Positions 33,625-40,326 of a stretch of 40,326 nt of DNA are shown one piece after another. The number at the start of each line of letters is the position of its first letter. Within the stretch, counting starts at the first letter, position 1. The notes beneath the pieces were generated by a model. It saw nothing but the letters and a program-made list of their open reading frames with translations. It did not search any database and was not told the DNA's origin. The position numbers and the translations under genes were made by a program. Source of the DNA: an uncultured Bacilli bacterium (lineage in GTDB: Bacteria; Bacillota_I; Bacilli_A; RF39; UBA660); contig CANQBI010000014.1 of the NCBI GenBank assembly GCA_947589435.1, positions 1 to 40,326 of the forward strand. Direction: 5' to 3'.

Positions 33625-35496
33625 ATGAACCAAGATTTAAAAATAATCAAAAAGAAATATGGGGAGAAAATGGCTCATTTTTGTCGTGATTATTTTTCCA
33701 CTATCTTAGAAACTGAAGGTTTACTTTTAAAATTATTATTAGATAATTTTGAACCGAGTCATGATTTATATGATGATATTATAAAGCAATTAAGAGAGAT
33801 AGAATTTAAAAATTACATATATAATTTAGTGAATGTTGAAGATAATAATAAAGAAAGAGTTATTAAAACACCGAAAGAATTACTTGAGGATGCTGGTTAT
33901 GATTTATATGAGTGTAAAAGTGAGGAAGATATTCAAAAGTTTAAAAAATATTATGCTTCTGGGGAAGAGTTATGTACCTTTAATGGCGGAAGACTTGATA
34001 GATGTTATGTTTTCTTTGCTGTTAAAAAGAATGTTTCGGATATCAAAAGAACAAACTATCCCAATCCCCAAAGACAAGATGAATATGGTACCAGTGTTAT
34101 AAGTATTCAATTTACCAAAGATAAATCGCATACTTTATCCATTAAAAATAGATATAACCATCATGTTAATAATCCCGATAGTACTTTTTCGAATAACCTT
34201 GATAATATCACTCCAGGTTTAACCAAATCTTTTGGCGAGTATTATGGTTTAGTTCAACAACACGTAACAAATGGTTTTGAATTAAGAGGATATGTTAAAG
34301 CAAATGATGGTAAATATTATAAATATAATCAAGAAATAAACAATATTTATTATTGTCCCAATAATATTATAATTGATAACTTTGAAGTTAAAAGATATGA
34401 TAAAGAAAAGTATCTTATCTTTGATTATTTTATTTTAGATTTAGTAAAAAAAGAAATAAGATTATATGATAAAAACATTAAGGATTCATTCCCTAGTACT
34501 ATTATTAATATTCAAAAAATAGAAATAGTTAAAAAAGAGATGAATGAAAAAGAAATAAAAATAACTTTACAAGATAATAATAATGTAATTATAACTTTAA
34601 AAGATAATAAAATGCTAAAGCTAGAATATCCTGATTTAGAACAAATAGAAGATGATTTTTTAATTTATAATAGACATTTAAAAGTTTTAAAAATGGCTAG
34701 TTTACAAAAGATTGGTAATTATTTTTTAGATAATAATGGCATACTAGAGGAACTCGAATTACCAAATTTACAAGAAACAGGTTATTGCTTTTTAAGTCAT
34801 AATATGTCCTTAAGAGAATTAAATTTACCTCTTTTAGAATATGTTGGTGGTGACTTTTTAGCTTATAATAGTTCTTTAGAAGAGTTAAGTTTACCTAAAC
34901 TTCGTAAGGCTGGAGATTGTTTTCTATTGGGAAATGAAAAAATTAGAAAATTAGATTTACCATCTTTAGAGATTGTAGGTTCTTACTTCTTATCTAATAA
35001 TTTAAATCTCGAAAAATTAAACTTACCTTCTTTAGAATGGGTAGTAGATGGTTTTCTTTGTGATAACGAATTAATTGAAGAAGTCTATTTACCTAAATTA
35101 AAAATTATTTGTCATTATTTTTTGTGTAGTAATAAAAAATTAAAAAAATTATGGTTACCTAATTTAGAAATAGTGGGAAGTAGTTTTTTAAGGACAAATA
35201 ATTTAATAACTGAATTATCTTTACCAAAATTAAAAACTGTAAGTGATTATTTTATGTTTGAAAATAATTCTTTAAGAAAATTAGATTTACCTGTACTTGA
35301 AGAAATTGGCAATGATTTTTTAGCTAATAATAGTAATTTAGAATATTTAAATATGCCTAATGTTAAAATCAATGGAAATAATTTTTTAAAGAATAATTCC
35401 CAATTTACTAAGAAAGGCTTGGGAAAATTTATGCTTAATATCAATGATTTTTTAGCGAAATGTTTTGATGAAAAGGAAAATAAGAAAGGAAGATAA
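33625..35496 (+). CDS. LRR12: array protein, about 11 repeats, first of the duplicated module
   Basis: A 623-residue copy that aligns with LRR13 along its whole length. It has CRDYFSTILE, FELRGYVKANDGK, and a repeat region starting LEQIEDDFLIYN. It is exactly 22 residues, one repeat, shorter than LRR13: after ELNLPLLEYVG it lacks the unit that LRR13 has there. The C-terminus (LGKFMLNINDFLAKCF, then a Lys-rich NKKGR) is a non-repeat cap shared only with LRR13. Start at ATG 33625 with GGTGAT upstream. The stop lies 4 bases before the next gene's ATG, whose AAAGGAAG ribosome site is inside this coding region. Confidence 0.94.
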   Translation: MNQDLKIIKKKYGEKMAHFCRDYFSTILETEGLLLKLLLDNFEPSHDLYDDIIKQLREIEFKNYIYNLVNVEDNNKERVIKTPKELLEDAGYDLYECKSEEDIQKFKKYYASGEELCTFNGGRLDRCYVFFAVKKNVSDIKRTNYPNPQRQDEYGTSVISIQFTKDKSHTLSIKNRYNHHVNNPDSTFSNNLDNITPGLTKSFGEYYGLVQQHVTNGFELRGYVKANDGKYYKYNQEINNIYYCPNNIIIDNFEVKRYDKEKYLIFDYFILDLVKKEIRLYDKNIKDSFPSTIINIQKIEIVKKEMNEKEIKITLQDNNNVIITLKDNKMLKLEYPDLEQIEDDFLIYNRHLKVLKMASLQKIGNYFLDNNGILEELELPNLQETGYCFLSHNMSLRELNLPLLEYVGGDFLAYNSSLEELSLPKLRKAGDCFLLGNEKIRKLDLPSLEIVGSYFLSNNLNLEKLNLPSLEWVVDGFLCDNELIEEVYLPKLKIICHYFLCSNKKLKKLWLPNLEIVGSSFLRTNNLITELSLPKLKTVSDYFMFENNSLRKLDLPVLEEIGNDFLANNSNLEYLNMPNVKINGNNFLKNNSQFTKKGLGKFMLNINDFLAKCFDEKENKKGR

Positions 35497-35500
35497 AGAA

Positions 35501-35788
35501 ATGAAAAAATTAATGATTGTTAAAAAAGAAAATTATGAGTATGTTTTAAAAGACACAGATAATGGGGAATATCAACTTAATATGGAATTTTATAATGTTG
35601 GAAAAGATCCAGAAGTAGGGGACTTTTTATTTATGTCCGAAAAATTATTACAAGAAAATAATGCCGTTTTAAGTTTTGATACATTTGAAAGTGAATATGG
35701 AAGAAAAATTGAAAATGCTTTAGATGATGATATTGTTGTTTTAATGATTAAAGACGAAAAAATATATTTAAAAAGAGTCTATGGTTAA
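35501..35788 (+). CDS. Small acidic protein of unknown function (module copy 1)
   Basis: A 95-residue soluble protein, rich in Glu and Asp: MKKLMIVKKENYEYVLKD opens it, and DDDIVVLMIKDEKIYLKRVYG closes it. It looks like a compact beta-rich domain; I recall similar small proteins in related genomes, ending KRLYG, without known function. The ATG at 35501 is chosen over one at 35465 because AAAGGAAG stands eight bases before it. It is 90 percent or more identical to the first half of the protein at 38084, where the same sequence is fused to a second domain. It lies inside the LRR12-LRR14 operon. Confidence 0.8.
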   Translation: MKKLMIVKKENYEYVLKDTDNGEYQLNMEFYNVGKDPEVGDFLFMSEKLLQENNAVLSFDTFESEYGRKIENALDDDIVVLMIKDEKIYLKRVYG

Positions 35789-35808
35789 ATAACAAAAGAA
35801 AAATAGAT

Positions 35809-36147
35809 TTGGATGAAATAAAAAATAAAGATATAACCTTTAAAGAATTAATAGAAATGTATAAAGAATTATATAATAGTTATTATGAAAATGAACTAGG
35901 ATTTGATGAAGAAAAAAGAAAAAAAGTTTTAATTCAAGAATTTAATAAAGTTTTTGGAGTTAGGGGGACAAAAATTAGTCATAAATTAGATTCTCATTAT
36001 GAACTTAAATATTCAAAGTCGAAAAATGTATATACTTTATACTATTTGGAGAGTTATATTGTAAGTGAAATAGATGATAAAGATAAATTAAATTTATTAA
36101 AAAAGAATTTGCTTTGTTATAGTAAAGGAAAGATGGTGATAAAATGA
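35809..36147 (+). pseudogene. Probable 5'-truncated gene, internally deleted (module copy 1)
   Basis: An open frame of 112 codons from a TTG with no ribosome site upstream. Residues 8-55 (ITFKELIEMYKELYNSYYEN onward) then TKISHKLDSHYELKYSKSKN look like the C-terminal part of a larger protein. Compared with the protein at 38084 it lacks 40 residues between SEIDD and KDKLNLL; in the 38084 copy a 9-base direct repeat TAGATGATA flanks exactly that segment, so it was probably lost by repeat-mediated deletion. The final KMVIK is encoded by the ribosome site of LRR13, whose ATG overlaps its TGA stop. It could still be translated. Confidence 0.5.
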
Positions 36148-38081
36148 ACCAAGATTTAAAAATAATTAAGAAAAAATATGGCGAGAAAATGGCTCATTTT
36201 TGTCGTGATTATTTTGCTACTATCTTAGAAACTGAAGGTTTACTTTTAAAATTATTATTAGATAATTTTGAACCGAGTCATGATTTATATGATGATATAA
36301 TAGATCAAGAAAAAGAAGATAAATTTAAAAATTTCATATATAGCTTAGTGAATGTTGAAGATAATAATAAAGAAAAGGTTATTAAAACTCCGCAAGAATT
36401 ATTAGATGAAGCAGGGTATATTTTATATGAATGTAAAAGTGAGGAAGATATTCAAAGTTTTAAAAAGTATTATGCTCCGGGAGAAGAACTTTGCACCTTT
36501 AAGGGCGGAAGACTTGAAAGATGTCATGTCTTTTTCGCAGTTAAGAAGAATGTTTCGGAAATAAAAAGAGAAGACTATCCTAATCCTAATCGTCAGGATG
36601 CCTATGGGACTAGTGTTATAAGTATTCAGTTTACCAAAGATAAATCCCATACTTTATCTATTAAAAATCGCTATAATCATCATGTTAATAATCCCGATAG
36701 TACTTTTTCCAATAATCTTGATAATATTATTTATGGTTTAACCGAATCTTTTGGAGATTATTATGGTTTAGTACAGCAATATAAAACAAATAGTTTTGAA
36801 TTAAGAGGATATGTTAAAGCAAATGATGGTAAATATTATAAATATAATCAAGAAATAAAAAATGTTTATTATTGCCCTAATAATATAATAATTGATCACT
36901 TTGAAGTCAAAAGATATGATAAAGAAAAATATCTTGTCTTTGATTATTTTATTTTAGATTTAGTAAAAAAAGAAATAAGATTATATGATAAAAAAATTAA
37001 AGATACATTCCCTAGTACTATTCTTAATATTCAAAAAATAGAAGTAGTTAAAAAAGAAGAGATTAAAGAAATCAAAATTACTTTAATGAATAATAATGAG
37101 GTAATTATAACATTAAATAAAGATAATCAAATGGTAAAATTAGATTATCCTGATTTAGAACAAATAGAAGATGATTTTTTAATTTATAATAAATGTTTAA
37201 AAGTTTTAAGAATGGCTAATTTACAAAAGATTGGTAATTATTTTTTAAATAGTAATGCTAGACTAGAGGAACTAGAATTACCTAATTTACAAGAAATTGG
37301 TTATAACTTTTTAGTTAATAATGAAGTTTTAGAGGAATTAAATTTACCCAAATTAAAAAAAGTAAAATCTCGCATTTTATCTTATGCTAGTTCTCTTAAA
37401 AAAATTAACTGTCCTCTTTTAGAATATGTTGGTGATGACTTTTTAAATGATAATAGTTCTTTAGAAGAGTTAAGTTTACCTAAACTTCGTCAGGTCGGAG
37501 ATTATTTTCTATCTGAAAATAAAAAAATTAGAAAATTAGATCTACCATCTTTAGAGATTGTAGGTTCTTACTTCTTAGCTCATAATTTAAATCTTGAAAA
37601 ATTATCCTTACCTTCTTTAGAATTGGCAGGAAATGGGTTTATTCATCATAACACATTAATTGAAGAAGTCTATTTACCGAAATTAAGATTTATATATCAT
37701 TCATTTTTATTTAGTAATAAAAACTTAAGAAAATTAAGTTTACCTAATTTAGAAATGGTGGGAAGTAGTTTTTTGGAGAAAAATAATTTAATAACTGAAT
37801 TATCTTTACCAAAATTAAGAGTTGTGAGTCATTATTTTATGCTTGAAAATAATTCTTTAAGAAAATTAGATTTGCCTTCTTTAGAAGAAGTTGGTGATTA
37901 CTTTTTAGCCAATAATAGTAATTTAGAATATTTAAATATGCCTAATGTTAAAATCAAAGGGGTAGAATTCTTACCGAATAATCCTCAATTTACTATAAAA
38001 GGTTTGGGAAAATTAATGCTTAATATCAATGATTTTTTAATAAAAATTTTTGAAAAAAAAGAAAATAATAAAGGAAGATAA
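36144..38081 (+). CDS. LRR13: array protein, about 12 repeats, second of the duplicated module
   Basis: A 645-residue close relative of LRR12, with the same order of repeats and the same cap (LGKLMLNINDFLIKIF). It has one extra 22-residue repeat (KLKKVKSRILSYASSLKKIN region) whose VG and FL positions are weak. N-terminal differences are GYILYECKSEED for GYDLYECKSEED and NPNRQDAYG. Its ATG overlaps the stop of the preceding frame (ATGA), and it shares with LRR14 the same upstream bases CTTTGTTATAGTAAAGGAAA. No promoter is visible, so it depends on the LRR12 cassette or coupling. The next gene starts two bases after its stop. Confidence 0.94.
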   Translation: MNQDLKIIKKKYGEKMAHFCRDYFATILETEGLLLKLLLDNFEPSHDLYDDIIDQEKEDKFKNFIYSLVNVEDNNKEKVIKTPQELLDEAGYILYECKSEEDIQSFKKYYAPGEELCTFKGGRLERCHVFFAVKKNVSEIKREDYPNPNRQDAYGTSVISIQFTKDKSHTLSIKNRYNHHVNNPDSTFSNNLDNIIYGLTESFGDYYGLVQQYKTNSFELRGYVKANDGKYYKYNQEIKNVYYCPNNIIIDHFEVKRYDKEKYLVFDYFILDLVKKEIRLYDKKIKDTFPSTILNIQKIEVVKKEEIKEIKITLMNNNEVIITLNKDNQMVKLDYPDLEQIEDDFLIYNKCLKVLRMANLQKIGNYFLNSNARLEELELPNLQEIGYNFLVNNEVLEELNLPKLKKVKSRILSYASSLKKINCPLLEYVGDDFLNDNSSLEELSLPKLRQVGDYFLSENKKIRKLDLPSLEIVGSYFLAHNLNLEKLSLPSLELAGNGFIHHNTLIEEVYLPKLRFIYHSFLFSNKNLRKLSLPNLEMVGSSFLEKNNLITELSLPKLRVVSHYFMLENNSLRKLDLPSLEEVGDYFLANNSNLEYLNMPNVKIKGVEFLPNNPQFTIKGLGKLMLNINDFLIKIFEKKENNKGR

Positions 38082-38083
38082 AT

Positions 38084-38656
38084 ATGGAAAAATTAATGAT
38101 TGCTAAAAAAGAAAATTATGAGTATACTCTAAAAGATACCGATAATGGGGAATATCAACTTAATATGGAATTTTATAATGTTGAAAAAGATCCAGAAGTA
38201 GGGGATATTCTATTTATGTCCGAAAAATTATTACAAGAAAATAATGCTGTTTTAAGTTTTGATACATTTGAAAGTGAATATGGACGTAAAATTGAAAATG
38301 CTTTAGATGATGATATTGTCGTTTTAATGATTAATGAAGAAAAAATATATTTAAAAACAAAAATTAGTCATAAATTAGATTCTCATTATGAACTTAAATA
38401 TTCAAAGTCGAAAAATGTATATACTTTATACTATTTGGAGAGTTATATTGTAAGTGAAATAGATGATATAAATAAATTATTATCCCAAAAATTTTATGAA
38501 CAAGAATTATTAGATTTAAGTCATTATCCTATTGCTAAAGAAATAAAGGGAATAAAATTAGTTGATAGTATTTCAATATTAGATGATAAAGATAAATTAA
38601 ATTTATTAAAAAAGAATTTACTTTGTTATAGTAAAGGAAAGATGGTGATAAAATGA
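38084..38656 (+). CDS. Fused small protein of unknown function (module copy 2)
   Basis: A 190-residue protein. Residues 1-91 match the 95-residue protein at 35501; from TKISHKLDSHYEL (92 on) it matches the end of the frame at 35809. Aligned with copy 1, about 194 bases (equivalent to 35775-35968) are missing here, which removes the first gene's stop and joins the two frames in phase. It keeps the 40 residues (INKLLSQKFYEQELLDLSHY onward) that copy 1 lost. The start is the ATG at 38084, with the GGAAG at the end of LRR13 as ribosome site. Its TGA overlaps the LRR14 ATG by four bases. No motif for a function is visible. Confidence 0.75.
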   Translation: MEKLMIAKKENYEYTLKDTDNGEYQLNMEFYNVEKDPEVGDILFMSEKLLQENNAVLSFDTFESEYGRKIENALDDDIVVLMINEEKIYLKTKISHKLDSHYELKYSKSKNVYTLYYLESYIVSEIDDINKLLSQKFYEQELLDLSHYPIAKEIKGIKLVDSISILDDKDKLNLLKKNLLCYSKGKMVIK

Positions 38657-40290
38657 ACCAAGATTTAAAAATAATTAAGAAAAAATATGGGGAAAAGATG
38701 GCCCATTTTTGTCGTGATTATTTTCCTACTATCTTAGAAACAGACGGCTTACTTTTAAAATTATTATTAGATAATTTTGAACCAAGTCATGATTTATATG
38801 ATGATATAATAAATCAAGAAAAAGAAGATGAATTTAAAAATTATATTTATAGTTTAGTAGATGTGGAAAAAAATAATAGAATAAAATTAATTAAAACACC
38901 GAAAGAATTACTTGAGGATGCTGGTTATGATTTATTTGAATGTAAAAGTGAGGAAGATATTCAAAAGTTTAAAAAATATTATGCTTCTGGGGAAGAGTTA
39001 TGTACTTTTAATGGCGGAAGACTTAATAGATGTTATGTTTTCTTTGCGGTGAAGAAAAATGTCGATGAAATAAAAAGAGAAGATTATCCTAACCCAGAAA
39101 GACAAGACGAATATGGAACTAGTGTTATAAGTATCCAATTTACAAGGGATGAATCACATACCGTATCCATTAAAAATAGATATAACCATACTGTTAATAA
39201 TCCGGATAGTACTTTTTCCAATAATCTTGATAATATTATTTATGGTTTAACAGAATCTTTTGCAGAATATTATGGCTTAGTCCAACAACACTCTAATAGT
39301 AAATTTGAACTATGGAACTATGTTAAAGCAAATGATGGCAAGTTTTATAAATATACTCAAGAAATAAATAATGTTTGTTATTGTCCCAATAATATTATAA
39401 TAGATAACTATGAAGTTAAAAGATATGATAAAGAAAAGTATATTGTTTTTAATTACTTTATCTTAGACCTCGTAAATAAAGAGGTAAGATTATATGATAA
39501 AATGATTAAAGATTCATTTTTAGATATGGTATCAAATATTAAAAAAATAATAATAAAAAATCAAGATAATAAAGAAAAAGAAATTAGATTTACTTTACAA
39601 GATAATAATGATGTAATTATAACTTTAAACAAAGATAATCAAATAATAAAATTTGAAAATGAAAATGTAAAAGCAATAGGAGATTACTTTTTATATTGTA
39701 TCCAACATTTGCGATACTTAAATTTACCATCTTTACAAGAGGTAGGCAGTTTCTTCTTATTTCGTAATCTTTATTTAGAAAAGTTATCTTTACCGAATCT
39801 TCGAGTAATAGAACATTGTTTTTTAACGAATAACAGTAGTTTAGAAGAAATTAATTTACCATCTTTAGAGAAAGTTGGCGATAATTTTTTGGAACTTACG
39901 AGTTTTGATAAATCGCTTTCAATGCCAAATTTGCAAGAAGTTGGGGATGACTTTTTGAGTAATGCTCTCCATATTAAAGAATTGGATTTCCCACTTTTAA
40001 GAAAAGTTGGCGATAATTTTTGTAGTGAAGATTTTGATGTAAAAAAAATAAATATGCCTAATCTAGAGATAGCAGGATATGGATTTTTGTATTCTGTTAT
40101 GTATTTAAAAGAATTAGATTTACCGAGTTTACAAAAGGTTGGAGACAATTTTTTGTACAATAGTTTTTATTTGAATAATATAAACGTACCTAATTTACAA
40201 GAAATTGGTGAAGGATTTTTAAAAAATAATAGCAAGTTTAATAAAAAGAATGATAGTGTGAAAAGTTTTATGGAAAACAAGACACACTAG
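38653..40290 (+). CDS. LRR14: last array protein, about 8 repeats
   Basis: A 545-residue copy. The N-terminal domain reads CRDYFPTILE and shares NRYNHTVNN and FELWNYV with LRR10. YYCPNN is changed to CYCPNN. The eight or so repeats include LSMPNLQEVG and INVPNLQEIG, and one (DNFLELTSFDKSLSMPNL) is irregular. Unlike LRR12 and LRR13, it lacks their C-terminal cap and ends VKSFMENKTH, so the tandem duplication covered only the 5' side or the repeat region was replaced later. Only 36 bases follow it in the window, without a terminator. Confidence 0.93.
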   Translation: MNQDLKIIKKKYGEKMAHFCRDYFPTILETDGLLLKLLLDNFEPSHDLYDDIINQEKEDEFKNYIYSLVDVEKNNRIKLIKTPKELLEDAGYDLFECKSEEDIQKFKKYYASGEELCTFNGGRLNRCYVFFAVKKNVDEIKREDYPNPERQDEYGTSVISIQFTRDESHTVSIKNRYNHTVNNPDSTFSNNLDNIIYGLTESFAEYYGLVQQHSNSKFELWNYVKANDGKFYKYTQEINNVCYCPNNIIIDNYEVKRYDKEKYIVFNYFILDLVNKEVRLYDKMIKDSFLDMVSNIKKIIIKNQDNKEKEIRFTLQDNNDVIITLNKDNQIIKFENENVKAIGDYFLYCIQHLRYLNLPSLQEVGSFFLFRNLYLEKLSLPNLRVIEHCFLTNNSSLEEINLPSLEKVGDNFLELTSFDKSLSMPNLQEVGDDFLSNALHIKELDFPLLRKVGDNFCSEDFDVKKINMPNLEIAGYGFLYSVMYLKELDLPSLQKVGDNFLYNSFYLNNINVPNLQEIGEGFLKNNSKFNKKNDSVKSFMENKTH

Positions 40291-40326
40291 AAGAAAAAAG
40301 ATATTAAAATGAAAATTTTAATATAA

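Larger units (their letters stand above)
14126..40290 (+). other. Tandem array of 14 paralogous LRR genes
   Basis: Fourteen same-strand genes spaced mostly 1.5-2.0 kb apart, numbered LRR1-LRR14 below. All share an N-terminal domain of about 290 residues whose landmarks, in LRR7 numbering, are KKYGEK 10-15, CTFNGGRLDRC 117-127, RQDAYGTSVISIQF 150-163, SIKNRYNHH 172-180, FSNNLDNI 188-195 and YYCPNN 242-247. A variable linker (about 290-335) leads to 22-residue leucine-rich repeats with core L-x2-L-x-LP-x-L-x2-VG-x2-FL-x2-N, close to the BspA/TpLRR type but one residue shorter. LRR1-7 begin MNE, LRR8-14 begin MNQ. Most starts use a GGTGA(T) ribosome site. Confidence 0.95.

Noticed and set aside
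39771-40160. 129-codon open frame on the minus strand inside LRR14
   Set aside because: It is the antisense of the repeat region; similar antisense frames appear in other copies at the same place, and there is no ribosome site.
14126-40290. Regular 66-bp repeats could be mistaken for a CRISPR array or satellite DNA
   Set aside because: They lie in long intact reading frames, the units are diverged at the DNA level, and they encode a leucine-rich repeat with conserved spacing; there are no identical repeats with unique spacers.
14126-40290. Phase variation by homopolymer slippage
   Set aside because: A-runs are common but no longer than in the rest of this AT-rich window, and all 14 frames are intact.
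40309-40326. A new gene starting at the right edge
   Set aside because: The ATG at 40309 reaches TAA at 40324-40326 after five codons, so no coding region is supported.

Overview
The window is very AT-rich DNA from a low-GC Firmicute-like bacterium, probably an uncultured gut Bacilli/Mollicutes-related lineage. The evidence is the A/T-rich codon use, Bacillus-type ribosome binding sites (AGGAGG, GGTGAT), many extended -10 promoters (TGnTATAAT), a Mn-dependent CBS/DRTGG pyrophosphatase and short intergenic gaps. TGA is a real stop (ATGA overlaps, coupled TGA stops) and Trp is TGG, so the Mycoplasma code is not used. Taxonomy is inference.

Layout: bases 1-74 are a tRNA-Phe missing its first two bases. 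A promoter and a short terminated transcript (about 219-308) follow, then two GNAT acetyltransferases, a membrane-anchored protein, two membrane-linked XRE regulators, and a leader region with a perfect hairpin ahead of a DUF6429 gene and a large unknown protein. Bases 6061-8089 encode an OmpR-type response regulator and its histidine kinase. Bases 8090-8382 hold a terminator and a 12-bp tandem repeat. On the minus strand, 8383-11542 is a three-gene DUF6020 / GT2 / GtrA operon, read as a lipid-linked sugar system for surface glycosylation, and 11731-13347 is the pyrophosphatase. A Cys/His protein of unknown function (13446-14102) leads into the main feature.

From 14126 to 40290, about 65 percent of the window, lies a tandem array of 14 paralogous genes in one orientation. 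Each encodes a nearly constant N-terminal domain of about 290 residues that I do not recognise. It is followed by 0 to about 13 leucine-rich repeats of exactly 22 residues (66 bp). None shows a signal peptide, membrane segment or wall anchor. Copies differ in repeat number, share reassorted sequence blocks (including a 187-bp block with 3 mismatches in two genes), and one copy has lost all repeats. Five copies carry the same promoter cassette (TTGTTT-18/19-TATAAT); others are packed or translationally coupled. Near the end a 2.5-kb module of LRR gene plus small gene is tandemly duplicated, and the small genes carry different deletions. The array looks like a recombining family with a constant head and a variable binding surface. 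Its biological role cannot be read from the sequence.
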